This document shows positions 1 through 7,812 of a stretch of DNA of 27,734 nucleotides, one piece after another. Below the pieces are notes generated by a model. The model saw nothing but the letters and a program-made list of their open reading frames with translations, had not been told where the DNA came from and made no database searches. Both the position numbers and the translations under genes were made by a program. The stretch comes from W2P13-069 sp963590525 (GTDB lineage Bacteria > Actinomycetota > Coriobacteriia > Coriobacteriales > QAMH01): assembly GCA_963590525.1 (NCBI GenBank), contig CAVAPV010000028.1, positions 1 through 27,734 on the forward strand, in the 5' to 3' direction. Each line of letters opens with the position of its first letter. Positions within the stretch are counted from its first letter, which is position 1.

Positions 1-46
1 CTGCGGTAGCGAGGACTCGGAAACGCCAAAGGCGTTTCCTCCGCAG
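1..46. repeat. Nested inverted repeat, possible terminator stem
   Basis: A perfect 9-bp stem (GGAAACGCC at 19-27, loop AAA, GGCGTTTCC at 31-39) is flanked by a second matching pair (CTGCGG 1-6 and CCGCAG 41-46). It lies beyond the 3' end of the minus-strand gene tcdA and at the window edge. There is no T-run on either strand, so an intrinsic terminator is only a guess. It may also lie in the 3' end of an upstream plus-strand gene, because one frame stays open from base 2 to a TGA at 59-61. Confidence 0.4.
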
Positions 47-111
47 CTGCAGGCGTTATGAGCGTGATCGGGTGCCGAGTCTGAGCGCAAGTTTGTCCGC
101 ACGTCCCTCTT

Positions 112-143
112 CCGTATGCCCCCGCACGCTCTCTGCCATACGG
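112..143. terminator. Stem-loop just downstream of tcdA
   Basis: CCGTATG (112-118) pairs perfectly with CATACGG (137-143) around an 18-nt loop. It begins about 20 nt past the tcdA stop codon in the minus-strand direction. No T-run follows, so it is a weak terminator candidate or an RNA-stabilising stem. Confidence 0.3.
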
Positions 144-164
144 TTATGCAGCCAGGCAGCCCGC

Positions 165-884
165 TTAACGCTCGAAGGCGATGTCTTTGATGACCTCGGC
201 GGCGATGATGAGGCCGGCCACGCTGGGCACAAACGACGTGGAACCCGGTGCGATGCCACGACCCTTGCGCTCGGCACCCGGCGTGTCTTGGTCGAGCTTG
301 ATGGGGGGCTCTTTAGAGTAGACGCACTTCATGTGGTGCACGCCGCGCTTACGCAGCTCCTTGCGCATCACCTTGGCCAGATGGCACACGCTTGTCTCGC
401 TGATGTCTGCTACCTCGAGCTGGGTGGGGTCGAGCTTGTTGCCCGTTCCCATGCTGGCGATATGACGCGTGCCGGCTGCGTGGGCAGCGCAGGCGATGTC
501 GAGCTTGGCTGTCACGGTGTCGATGGCGTCGATGACGTAATCGTAGGTGGAAAAGTCAAACTGATCACGTGTCTCGGGCAGGTAGAAGCAGGCATGCTTG
601 GTGACAACGCAATCTGGATTGATGGATTTGATTCGCTCCTGCGCTACGTCAACCTTACGCTTGCCGATAGTGTCCCAGGTGGCGACGATCTGGCGGTTGA
701 GATTGGTGAGCGAGACCTCGTCGTTGTCCACGATGTCGATGGCACCCACGCCGGCACGCGTTAGGGCCTCTACGGTAAAACCACCTACGCCGCCAACTCC
801 AAAGACGATGACGCGTGCGTTTTTGAGGCGTTCTATGCCGTCTTGACCCAGCAAAAGGGCCGTGCGCGAGAACTGGTTGAGCAT
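165..884 (-). CDS. tcdA: tRNA threonylcarbamoyladenosine dehydratase (TcdA, ThiF/E1-like)
   Basis: A 239-residue ThiF/MoeB/E1-like adenylyltransferase. The family activates the carboxylate of the t6A37 side chain with ATP and cyclises it to ct6A in ANN-decoding tRNAs. Seen: opening SRTALLLGQDGIERL, the nucleotide-binding glycine loop GVGGVGG near residues 30-36, the TNLNRQI segment that follows the acidic residues of the Rossmann strand, a VIDAIDTVTAKLDI strand-helix, and a C-terminal PGSTSFVPSVAGLIIAAEVI helix typical of CsdL/TcdA. The length matches the family. The start is ATG at 884, preceded by a purine-rich stretch (aggtaggtagatagg). It is divergent from the next gene and not in an obvious operon. 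MoeB/ThiF activators of sulfur carriers are similar; the tRNA-type C-terminus makes TcdA the better call. Confidence 0.9.
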   Translation of the reverse strand: MLNQFSRTALLLGQDGIERLKNARVIVFGVGGVGGFTVEALTRAGVGAIDIVDNDEVSLTNLNRQIVATWDTIGKRKVDVAQERIKSINPDCVVTKHACFYLPETRDQFDFSTYDYVIDAIDTVTAKLDIACAAHAAGTRHIASMGTGNKLDPTQLEVADISETSVCHLAKVMRKELRKRGVHHMKCVYSKEPPIKLDQDTPGAERKGRGIAPGSTSFVPSVAGLIIAAEVIKDIAFER

Positions 885-965
885 GGTAATTCCTATCTAC
901 CTACCTGATTAACGGGTTTTGTTGCTCTGCATGCTATCAGAATTCGTAAAGAAAAGCAGAAGGCG

Positions 966-986
966 GCCTTAATCCTTCATTAAGGC
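966..986. promoter_or_regulatory. Perfect 8-bp inverted repeat in the divergent tcdA / SGNH intergenic region
   Basis: GCCTTAAT (966-973), a 5-nt spacer, then ATTAAGGC (979-986). The dyad sits in the 150-bp AT-richer gap between two divergently transcribed genes, about 50 bp before the 1035 start. It fits a dimeric repressor operator. No convincing promoter pair could be assigned on either strand, so regulation of either gene is inference. Confidence 0.4.
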
Positions 987-1034
987 GAATTGTCCTAAAC
1001 AGATAGAAAAAAATCTTGTGATAGCTTAGGGTTC

Positions 1035-2180
1035 ATGAGGATCAGAGATTACAAGACAACACGAAACGCAACTAAACTGGGCGCCGCAGGTTTTGCGACG
1101 CTTTCTGTTGTTTTGTGTGGTGTGCTTGCCATGCCGGCTGCAGTTGGTTGCGGGACGTGGAACTATTTTGATGCCTACGCAGATCAAGAGGCCCATCAGG
1201 CAAAGAAGGATGGCAAGGCGTCTAAGATCGTAAGCAAGCTCAGGCACGTGCACAAAAAGATCAAAGTACCCATCAGCAGCAACCTCAAGTCCTATGCAAG
1301 CGGTCAGTCAAAAGCCAGCTACTACTATGTGTGCAGTTGCGGCAAGAAATTCAAAAAGACCTACACCTACGGCTACACATGGACATCTCAGATCAGCGAG
1401 CTGTCCAGGCGCTACGCTGACAATCCTACGGGTGGCATCGCGTTTACCGGCTCTTCTTTGTTCTCTCGCTGGGATAGCCTTGCGCCAGATCTGGAAAACG
1501 CCTACGGGTACCCCGCAGACAAGGTCTACAACATGGCTATCGGCGGCATGGGGGCGCGTAGATGGGTGCAAGACGACTACGTGGATGCCATCGCCGCTCT
1601 CAAGCCCAGTGTCGTTGTCGTCTCCGGTGTCAACAGCCTGCGCTGCAAGGATATGCTGGATCTGCGTTCAGACTCAGAAGCAGCGCAAGAGACAGTCGAT
1701 CTCGTGGAGACGTATATCGCCAAGCTGCGCAAAAGGCTGCCGGGTGTCAAAGTCTTGATCGTGGCAGGTATCAAGACGCCTGCAGATTACGGTTATGCAG
1801 ACGCAAAGGACATGCCGCCCGTCAATTGGGGTCGCATAGACGAGTACAATCGGCTTCTCAAAAAACGGTTTGACGGCTGTAAGAACGTGCGTTGCATCGA
1901 TATCCAGCGTTATCTGATGGCCGATTTCAAAAACGGTGGGGGCAGCAAGCAGCTGGGCTTTTACTGCAGCGCTAACCGCCTCATGAAGACCTCGAGCCTC
2001 AAGACCGCTAAAAAGATCGTCAACAAGAAGCGCAACCATGACGAGTTCGTGGACCCCTATGTGAGAAAAGACCTTCGTCACCCAACGGCGTTGTCATACA
2101 TCAAGGTGTGGACTCCGTACGTGGGCAGCACCGCCGTCAACATGGCGCGCAGCGCCTCGAAAGTAACCCACGCAAAGTAA
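1035..2180 (+). CDS. Secreted SGNH/GDSL-type hydrolase-fold protein
   Basis: A 381-residue protein with an N-terminal signal peptide or membrane anchor (basic residues 1-14, hydrophobic 16-38), so it probably acts outside the membrane. The SGNH blocks are visible: FTGSS with the candidate nucleophile Ser140, NMAIGGMG supplying the oxyanion glycine near 170-171, VVSGVNS with Asn200 (block III), and DLRHPT with Asp346 and His349 (block V). Together they give a plausible Ser-Asp-His triad. Family members hydrolyse esters on lipids, glycans or peptidoglycan; the substrate here is unknown. Residues 50-125 before the fold are Lys/Tyr-rich and contain a CSC motif. It starts at ATG 1035 with only a weak ribosome site. 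It lies 54 bp before glmM, so a link to cell-envelope biogenesis is possible but unproven. Confidence 0.72.
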   Translation: MRIRDYKTTRNATKLGAAGFATLSVVLCGVLAMPAAVGCGTWNYFDAYADQEAHQAKKDGKASKIVSKLRHVHKKIKVPISSNLKSYASGQSKASYYYVCSCGKKFKKTYTYGYTWTSQISELSRRYADNPTGGIAFTGSSLFSRWDSLAPDLENAYGYPADKVYNMAIGGMGARRWVQDDYVDAIAALKPSVVVVSGVNSLRCKDMLDLRSDSEAAQETVDLVETYIAKLRKRLPGVKVLIVAGIKTPADYGYADAKDMPPVNWGRIDEYNRLLKKRFDGCKNVRCIDIQRYLMADFKNGGGSKQLGFYCSANRLMKTSSLKTAKKIVNKKRNHDEFVDPYVRKDLRHPTALSYIKVWTPYVGSTAVNMARSASKVTHAK

Positions 2181-2186
2181 GTGCGT

Positions 2187-2228
2187 TAGAATCTTTTGCC
2201 TACGTTGTTGTTGGATAGGCAAAGGAGG
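2187..2228 (+). promoter_or_regulatory. -10 element, stem and ribosome site before glmM
   Basis: A -10-like TAGAAT lies at 2187-2192. TTTGCCTA (2195-2202) can pair perfectly with TAGGCAAA (2216-2223), whose right end merges into the strong ribosome site AAAGGAGG (2221-2228). The stem could form on read-through transcripts from the upstream gene and partly hide the ribosome site. Transcripts starting from the -10 would lack most of the left arm. The ribosome site fixes the glmM start at the GTG 2235. Confidence 0.45.
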
Positions 2229-2234
2229 CCTGTT

Positions 2235-3563
2235 GTGGCGCGCCTTTTTGGAACTGACGGGGTTCGCGGTGTCGCGGGCAAAGATCTCACCTACGATCTG
2301 GCGGTGGCCTTGGGTCGCGCAGCAGTGAGCAAGCTGGGAGACCGCATCGTCATCGGGCGCGACACGCGCTTGAGCGGCCCCATGCTGGAAGAGGGCCTGC
2401 GTGCTGGCATTCAAGCCCAAGGAGGGCAGACCCCTGTGCTCTTGGGTGTCATCCCCACGCCGGGTTTGGCTTGGTACACGGTCAAAGAAGGCTTTGATTG
2501 CGGCATCATGATCACTGCCAGCCACAACGCACCCGAGTACAACGGCATCAAGTTCTTTAGCGCAGCCGGCTTCAAGCTGCCCGACGAGGTCGAAGACGAG
2601 ATGCAGGCTATCGTAGAGGAGCTGCTGGGCCAGCCGGTTGATGCCCCTGCCCCCGGCATCGAGGTTGCAGATGCTGTCGAGCAGTTTGTCGATTACGACA
2701 TCGCCCCGCTTGTCGAGGCGGGCGTGAGCTTAAGCGGCATCAAGATCGCGCTTGACTGCGCTCATGGTGCCTCTTGCGCATCGACCCCGCTGGCGCTTGA
2801 GAAGCTGGGCGCGCAGGTGGTGGCCATCAACACAGACCCAGATGGTTCTGTCATCAACGTCGATTGCGGCTCTACGCACTTGGAACCGGTTGTCGAGCTT
2901 ATGCACCAAAGCGGCGCAGACATCGCGCTTGCCCACGATGGCGATGCAGATCGTCTGCTGGCTGTTGCCCCTAACGGCACGGTCTGCGACGGTGACTTTA
3001 TCCTGGCGATCTGCGCCAAGGACATGAAGAAGCGCGGCATGCTCGCACAAAACACCGTCGTGGGCACGGTTATGGCAAATCTTGGCTTCATGCAGGCTAT
3101 GGAGCGCGAGGGCGTGGAGGTTGCCTGCACCAAGGTGGGAGACCGCTACGTGCTCGAGTCCATGCGCGAGCTTGGCGCCGTGATCGGCGGCGAGCAGTCC
3201 GGCCACGTCATCAACCTGCGCCACAACACCACCGGAGACGGCCTCGCCACCGCGTTGATGCTCTTGGGCGTCGTTGCCCGTAGCGGCAAGAGTCTCCAAG
3301 AGCTCATGGGCGTCATGAGCAAGCTTCCGCAGTCTTTGGTCAACGTTCGTGTTGTCGACAAAGCGCTCTATGTCCAAGACGCAGATATCGCCGCCGCGCA
3401 AGCCCAGGTAGAAGAGCAGCTCGCGGGCTGCGGCCGCCTTCTGGTACGTCCTAGCGGCACCGAGCCGCTTATTCGCGTTATGGTGGAGGCACCTACGCAA
3501 GAGATGGCCGATACCCTTGCCAACCAGCTGGCAGACGTCGTGCGCAAGCGGATCGGGCAGTAA
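2235..3563 (+). CDS. glmM: Phosphoglucosamine mutase GlmM
   Basis: Converts glucosamine-6-phosphate to glucosamine-1-phosphate for UDP-GlcNAc and peptidoglycan synthesis, in the cytoplasm. I use the GTG at 2235, seven bases after AAAGGAGG, because the product then begins MARLFGTDGVRG, the canonical GlmM N-terminus; the frame stays open 39 bp further upstream. Length is 442 residues, normal for the family. Visible motifs: the catalytic phosphoserine loop TASHN with Ser96, the metal-binding loop DGDADR, the sugar-binding loop GGEQSGH, and the phosphate-binding RPSGTEPLIRVMVEA near the C-terminus. The residue after the ASHN motif is Ala where Pro is usual, a mild variation. A terminator follows at once, so glmM closes its transcription unit. 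Confidence 0.97.
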   Translation: MARLFGTDGVRGVAGKDLTYDLAVALGRAAVSKLGDRIVIGRDTRLSGPMLEEGLRAGIQAQGGQTPVLLGVIPTPGLAWYTVKEGFDCGIMITASHNAPEYNGIKFFSAAGFKLPDEVEDEMQAIVEELLGQPVDAPAPGIEVADAVEQFVDYDIAPLVEAGVSLSGIKIALDCAHGASCASTPLALEKLGAQVVAINTDPDGSVINVDCGSTHLEPVVELMHQSGADIALAHDGDADRLLAVAPNGTVCDGDFILAICAKDMKKRGMLAQNTVVGTVMANLGFMQAMEREGVEVACTKVGDRYVLESMRELGAVIGGEQSGHVINLRHNTTGDGLATALMLLGVVARSGKSLQELMGVMSKLPQSLVNVRVVDKALYVQDADIAAAQAQVEEQLAGCGRLLVRPSGTEPLIRVMVEAPTQEMADTLANQLADVVRKRIGQ

Positions 3564-3578
3564 CAATACGCAGCGCGC

Positions 3579-3608
3579 GGGGCGGTCTTTAAGCCGTCCC
3601 GTTCTTTT
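3579..3608 (+). terminator. Intrinsic terminator of glmM
   Basis: GGGGCGG (3579-3585) pairs with CCGTCCC (3594-3600) with one G-U pair and an 8-nt loop. It is followed by GTTCTTTT and lies 16 bp after the glmM stop. Confidence 0.8.
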
Positions 3609-3724
3609 GCTGCAACGGCTTTTGCCCGCACGGCGTGCGCCCCAGAGCGGATTTATCGTTAAGATAGATAAGAAATAGCCTGTGCTAACTCTTTATTTTC
3701 TCTTAAGAATTCAATCGAGGTCGC

Positions 3725-3730
3725 TATACT
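3725..3730 (+). promoter_or_regulatory. -10 element for the EAL-domain gene
   Basis: TATACT lies 70 bp before the GTG start of the EAL gene in an AT-rich stretch, with no clear -35. The implied leader is about 60 nt and includes a short CTGCG/CGCAG stem (around 3761-3780). Confidence 0.45.
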
Positions 3731-3799
3731 GTTCTGGTTCATTTTTCTCGATCTGTCCCTGCGTAGTTTTCTGCGCAGTACTATTTAAGCTAGGAACCC

Positions 3800-5800
3800 G
3801 TGCTCTACAACATCAGCTTTGATATCGCAGCGATCATCTTGACCCTGGGTCTGCTCTTGGTCTACTGGCTGCGACGCAACTACCCCACCAGGCAAACCAA
3901 GATCTTCTTTGCCATGGCGCTTGCCAATGTCTTGGGCAGCGTCTTTGACATCTGCTCTGCTGTGGGGATCTCCTGCTCTCAGGCAGTCCCGCCGCTGCTC
4001 AACTGCTTTTTGACTGTGGGGTATCACCTGTGCAACTCGGTGGTTGCGCTCACCTTCTTGCTCTACATCGCCTCGGTGACGGGCAGCCTTCCCAAATCGA
4101 CGTCGCTTCGCAGAGGCGCGATCGCGCTCTTTGACATCGTGGTCGCATTGATTGTCACAACGCCGGCAACGCACCTGCTCTTCTACTTCTCTCCAGACGG
4201 TATCTACCGTCACGGCCCTTTATTCGAGATCCTCTATGTGCTCGACTTTGCCATCATCATCTTGGCCATTGCTTGCTTGATTGCATCTCGTGGCAGGCTC
4301 AACGCGTTTCAGATCGTGCCGCCCATCGTCGCCTGCATGGTGGTGCTCGCGGCGTCGGCCATAAACGCGTTTTTCCCGCAGCTGCTCTTGCAGTGCTTTT
4401 CTATCTCGCTCGTGCTGACGTTGGTTTACGAGGTGGCAGAGGCAAACTCGAAGTTCATGTTCTCGGGCAGTTACTGCTACAACTACCGTGCGTTTAGGGA
4501 TTACATGAACTGCCGCATCAAACGCAGCGACTCCTTTGCGGTGGTGGGCATGGGTCTGCGCGACATCTCGTATCTGGACGGCGTCATGGACTACAACGTC
4601 TGCCAGGCGCTCTTTATCGGCATAGGCGATGTCTTGCGCCGGCGGTTTGGACAGCAAAACACCTTTTGCCTGCGCAACGGGTACTTTGTCGTCGTGTGCT
4701 CTATAGCCAAGGAGAACAACACGGTCTTAGAGGCCATAGAGGCGCTTAAAGAGGTAGAGCAGCCCTCTGGTTGCAGCATCGAGCTCAACCCCTGCTTTGC
4801 GATCATGCGCCATCCGGGCATCGTGCAAAGCGGCAAAGAGGCCGATGACATGATGGTCTCTGCCCTAGATGGCTGCATTGCCAACGCCACGACGCTTGTC
4901 AGCACGGTAGACGGCAGCTATCTGGCACGCCGCCGCCGTCAAAGCGAGGTAACGCTGGCTTTGCGCGAGGCCATAGCAAACAAGGGCTTCGAGATGCGCT
5001 ATCAACCCATCCGCAGCGTTGAGACGGGCAAGTTCGACTCGGCAGAGGCGCTCATCAGGCTCACAGACCCTGCCTTGGGTTTTGTGAGCCCGGACGAGTT
5101 CATCCCGCTGGCAGAGGCAAACGGCATGATCTTGGAGATAGGCGAGCAGATCATGGATATGGTTTGCGGCTTTTGGAGCGCCTCCAATCTGGCAGGTCTG
5201 GGTGTTGCAACCATGGATATCAACCTTTCTGCCGTGCAGTGCGCAAAACCGGGCATGGCCGACAGCCTGCTCTACACGCTCAAGCGCTATGGCGTTCCCG
5301 CAAGCGCCGTGTGCATGGAGGTGACCGAGACGGCCGTCTTAAACGACAAAGCCGCTACAGGTGCAAACCTTGCAAAGCTGCACGAGGCTGGCGTGCGTTT
5401 GGCTCTTGACGATTACGGCACGGGCTATTGCTCGGCCACCAATCTCTTCGAGCTGCCTGTAGACGTGGTCAAGATCGACAAATCCGTGCTGTGGAGCGCC
5501 ATGGACAACGACAACGCCATGGCCGTTTTGAGCAATGTCGCCTCTATGTCCCACTCGCTTGACAAGCTCATCGTGGCAGAGGGTGTGGAGACCCAAGAGA
5601 TGGTCAACGTGTTGGAGTATCTGGGTGTCGAGCATCTGCAGGGCTACTACTACTCAAAGCCCTTGACAGAGTCCGAGTACCTGGACTTCTTGCGCGAGCA
5701 TCAAGACGATGAAGGCGGCAATTGGTGCCAGTCGCGCTTTAGGAAGCTTTCTGCAGATCTGTCGCTTGAGGCTTTGGACGAGGCTCGCGCCGCAAGATAG
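3800..5800 (+). CDS. Seven-TM membrane protein with degenerate GGDEF and EAL c-di-GMP phosphodiesterase domain
   Basis: A 666-residue protein. Residues 1-211 hold about seven membrane helices (roughly 8-22, 34-52, 65-90, 107-128, 142-162, 170-188, 193-211), a probable input domain. Residues 220-375 look like a GGDEF fold, but the signature position reads RNGYF (292-296), so cyclase activity is not expected. Residues 380-635 are an EAL domain with its key residues in place: EAL at 416-418, Asn475 in MDINLS, Glu507 in MEVTET, DDYGTG at 537-542, Lys561, Glu594 in VAEGVET and the QGYYYSKP end. It is therefore predicted to hydrolyse c-di-GMP to pGpG at the membrane. The start is the GTG at 3800, six bases after AGGAA. 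It follows the glmM terminator, so it is its own unit. The sensed signal is unknown. Confidence 0.88.
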   Translation: MLYNISFDIAAIILTLGLLLVYWLRRNYPTRQTKIFFAMALANVLGSVFDICSAVGISCSQAVPPLLNCFLTVGYHLCNSVVALTFLLYIASVTGSLPKSTSLRRGAIALFDIVVALIVTTPATHLLFYFSPDGIYRHGPLFEILYVLDFAIIILAIACLIASRGRLNAFQIVPPIVACMVVLAASAINAFFPQLLLQCFSISLVLTLVYEVAEANSKFMFSGSYCYNYRAFRDYMNCRIKRSDSFAVVGMGLRDISYLDGVMDYNVCQALFIGIGDVLRRRFGQQNTFCLRNGYFVVVCSIAKENNTVLEAIEALKEVEQPSGCSIELNPCFAIMRHPGIVQSGKEADDMMVSALDGCIANATTLVSTVDGSYLARRRRQSEVTLALREAIANKGFEMRYQPIRSVETGKFDSAEALIRLTDPALGFVSPDEFIPLAEANGMILEIGEQIMDMVCGFWSASNLAGLGVATMDINLSAVQCAKPGMADSLLYTLKRYGVPASAVCMEVTETAVLNDKAATGANLAKLHEAGVRLALDDYGTGYCSATNLFELPVDVVKIDKSVLWSAMDNDNAMAVLSNVASMSHSLDKLIVAEGVETQEMVNVLEYLGVEHLQGYYYSKPLTESEYLDFLREHQDDEGGNWCQSRFRKLSADLSLEALDEARAAR

Positions 5801-5803
5801 CGG

Positions 5804-5812
5804 TGCTAGAAT
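5804..5812 (+). promoter_or_regulatory. Extended -10 promoter for the small-peptide transcript
   Basis: TGC TAGAAT (TG at 5804-5805, hexamer 5807-5812) is an extended -10 just after the EAL stop codon. No -35 match is seen at 16-18 bp. It would start a short RNA near 5819 covering the 19-residue ORF and its 3' stem. Confidence 0.45.
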
Positions 5813-5848
5813 CCCAATCGTGGTGCGGGGCTGTTGTCTTGTCGTCTA

Positions 5849-5871
5849 GCGCCCTCCGGGAAGGGAGGCGC
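5849..5871 (+). promoter_or_regulatory. Hairpin sequestering the ribosome site of the small ORF
   Basis: GCGCC-c-TCC (5849-5857) pairs with GGAGGCGC (5864-5871): eight base pairs with one bulged C and a 6-nt loop. The Shine-Dalgarno GGGAGG (5863-5868) lies almost wholly in the right arm, five bases before the ATG at 5874. Translation would be blocked unless the stem opens, as in several type I toxin mRNAs. Confidence 0.6.
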
Positions 5872-5873
5872 GC

Positions 5874-5933
5874 ATGGAAGATGCAATCTTGCTGCTTCTT
5901 GTAATCGCCTTTTTGGTGCTGTTGAGCAAGTAA
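5874..5933 (+). CDS. 19-residue hydrophobic membrane peptide, candidate type I toxin
   Basis: The ORF encodes MEDAILLLLVIAFLVLLSK: an acidic start, one uninterrupted membrane-length hydrophobic run (residues 4-17) and a Ser-Lys end. It has a strong Shine-Dalgarno (GGGAGG, 5-base spacing) held in a hairpin, its own extended -10 upstream and a 13-bp perfect stem 14 bp after the stop. This layout resembles the holin-like and Ldr/Fst classes of small membrane toxins; no family is recognised by sequence. The antisense partner expected for type I control is not identified; it would have to come from the minus strand of the 5820-6050 interval. Alternatives are a small membrane regulator of a neighbouring protein or a leader peptide. 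The coding call rests on ribosome site, codons and context, without homology. Confidence 0.55.
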   Translation: MEDAILLLLVIAFLVLLSK

Positions 5934-5946
5934 GCGTTCTCTAAAC

Positions 5947-5978
5947 GACAACAACCACCCTGGCCGGTGGTTGTTGTC
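5947..5978. terminator. 13-bp perfect stem after the small ORF
   Basis: GACAACAACCACC (5947-5959) pairs perfectly with GGTGGTTGTTGTC (5966-5978) around a CTGGCC loop. It ends the small transcript and may also serve the convergent LuxR gene. The T-run is poor on both strands (TAAATC or GTTTAG), so stability rather than a U-tract would drive termination. Confidence 0.65.
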
Positions 5979-6055
5979 TAAATCAGTTAACTCAATCACT
6001 TGCGGAGGGCTTGCCCCGCATCGCCATTCTAGCACGAAAAACGCAGCTGTCGTGA

Positions 6056-7606
6056 TCAGTCCCAAGGGGTGAGCTCGGTGCCTATGCGCGCCTCTATGAG
6101 CTCGTCCATCTCGCGTTTTGAGTGCACGCCCAGTTTGATGTGGATGCTTCTGGCCTGGCTTCGTATGGTGTGGATGGAAACGCATTCGCGCTCTGCGATC
6201 TGCTGTTGCGTGCGTCCTTGCGCCAGCGCCGTGAAGACCACTTTCTCGCGCGGGGAAAGCTTGCATTCGTCGGCGATCTTCTCGATTTCTTCCAGCCAGA
6301 TGCTCTTGGTGTTGCCGCGTGTTGTCTTGGGCTGCTCTACATCCAAACGCGCGGGCTCGATAGGGGGCAGGATCTTGCCCAGGTTCTTATCGGGAAACAC
6401 GATCAGCGTGAAGGCGATCATGCAGATGCACAGCACGGCCAGTACCAAGCGCAGCATGTCTGCGTTGGCGTCTTCTCCAAAGAACTGCATCGCTATTCTG
6501 CATGCCACAAAGGTGCCCAGAGACACCGCTGCGTTGCCAAAGCCAAAGACGCTTAACGCATTTGATTTTGACTGGTAGACGATATAGGCAAACATCGCCC
6601 AGATGGTCATGTTAAAGAGCGTTTGCAGGCTTTGGACGCATGCCGCGCTTATGATGCTTTGCGGCGTGAAGAAGACGAACACCGCCAAAAACACGGCGAG
6701 CACGCCCATGGTGGTCGTGTAGAGATGTTTTGCGCCGTCTACGGCGTCGGGTTTGGTGAGCAGCGTTGCCAAAAGCACGACCGCAAAGATGAAGACAGAA
6801 AACGCCGTGGAGTAGATCTGAGCCAGGTTGCTTGCCGCCGGCTCTAGGTTGATGAGCAAAAACGAGCGCACCAATTCAAAGCTCGCCGTGCAAAAGACGG
6901 TGGAGAGCGCGAGCAAGACGAACAGGGGAGAGAAGGGCCTGTCTGAATGGAGCACTTGCTCCTCTCCGTACATGTCGGTCGAGCGCAACATGTAGAAGAG
7001 CGCAGAAAGCAGCGGGATGAGCGTGAACAGAATGCTCCCAAGCGGCCAAGGGCAGCTGCTCACCATAAAGAAGACGCCGCAGGAGAACAACACGCATATA
7101 ACCAGTCTGACAAGCGCTTGACGTGGCGGCAGTGCGCCAAAGAGAGGCACGCCACGCATAAAGAGAAACGTCGTGCCTACGCCAGAGAACATGGTGCCTG
7201 TCACAAAGAGGTACTGGCCTGCCTCTGTCTCGCCGCGGGCGATGATGATAAACAGCGTTCCTATTGCCGCAACAACCCCGCCCAACCCGGTAAACCAGTT
7301 GCGGGCGGTGAGATACATGCTCTTTTTTGCGGTAAAAGCCAACACGAGCGACGTTGCTATGCAGGCGATGAGATGCTGGCTTATGAGCTCTTCTACGATG
7401 ACGCTTCTGGCGGGGTCGTAAAACCATGCCGTGCCGCTAAAGGCGATGGTGTTCCATGCCATCCACAACGCGAGACCCAGATAGGTAAGCGATGGCATCT
7501 GCTTGTCGATATATGCGAGCGCAAGGCTCGCCTTTCCGATTTTGATGGTTTGGGATTCGCTTTCTCCAATAGGCGAAAAACCCTTAGACGGCTTTGTTGT
7601 AGCCAT
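6056..7606 (-). CDS. Membrane-bound LuxR-family transcriptional regulator
   Basis: A 516-residue protein with about twelve hydrophobic helices over residues 20-410, then a cytoplasmic linker and a LuxR/NarL helix-turn-helix (about 450-510). The HTH contains LSPREKVVFTALAQG, the recognition segment CVSIHTIRSQARSIHIKLGV, and the usual Glu/Gly positions. Such multi-pass LuxR proteins are abundant in Eggerthellaceae and are often encoded next to the respiratory or dehydroxylase genes they are thought to control. The start is the ATG at 7606: the purine block GGAGAGGGGG lies nine bases upstream, while an in-frame TTG further upstream would put that block inside the gene. It is divergent from the molybdoenzyme cluster beginning at 7882, so it is the natural candidate regulator of that cluster. 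Whether the membrane part transports or senses its ligand cannot be told. Confidence 0.88.
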   Translation of the reverse strand: MATTKPSKGFSPIGESESQTIKIGKASLALAYIDKQMPSLTYLGLALWMAWNTIAFSGTAWFYDPARSVIVEELISQHLIACIATSLVLAFTAKKSMYLTARNWFTGLGGVVAAIGTLFIIIARGETEAGQYLFVTGTMFSGVGTTFLFMRGVPLFGALPPRQALVRLVICVLFSCGVFFMVSSCPWPLGSILFTLIPLLSALFYMLRSTDMYGEEQVLHSDRPFSPLFVLLALSTVFCTASFELVRSFLLINLEPAASNLAQIYSTAFSVFIFAVVLLATLLTKPDAVDGAKHLYTTTMGVLAVFLAVFVFFTPQSIISAACVQSLQTLFNMTIWAMFAYIVYQSKSNALSVFGFGNAAVSLGTFVACRIAMQFFGEDANADMLRLVLAVLCICMIAFTLIVFPDKNLGKILPPIEPARLDVEQPKTTRGNTKSIWLEEIEKIADECKLSPREKVVFTALAQGRTQQQIAERECVSIHTIRSQARSIHIKLGVHSKREMDELIEARIGTELTPWD

Positions 7607-7648
7607 GGCGTTTGTCCCCCTCTCCAAAAGATCAAAACGCTGTAGGCG

Positions 7649-7654
7649 ATTATA
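7649..7654 (-). promoter_or_regulatory. -10 element of the LuxR gene
   Basis: A perfect TATAAT on the minus strand, 42 bases upstream of the ATG at 7606. No good -35 is seen. Confidence 0.5.
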
Positions 7655-7812
7655 GGCGACTTGCCACTAGCTATGCGCTGCGCCCGCAACACTCAATTGC
7701 GTTTTGGCTGGTCACAGCCTTATTCATCAAAAAATGACTATGTCCCAAAGCGTGATTTCATCGCTTGGAAGCCATGTTTGATGAGGGCGATGAACCTTAG
7801 CTTTGCAGCATG

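Noticed and set aside
2..61. 3' end of an upstream plus-strand gene
   Set aside because: The frame is open only 19 codons into the window and has no recognisable C-terminus; noted under the hairpin but not called.
5820..6050. An antisense RNA promoter for the small-peptide locus
   Set aside because: No convincing -35/-10 pair was found on the minus strand, so it is left as a prediction only.
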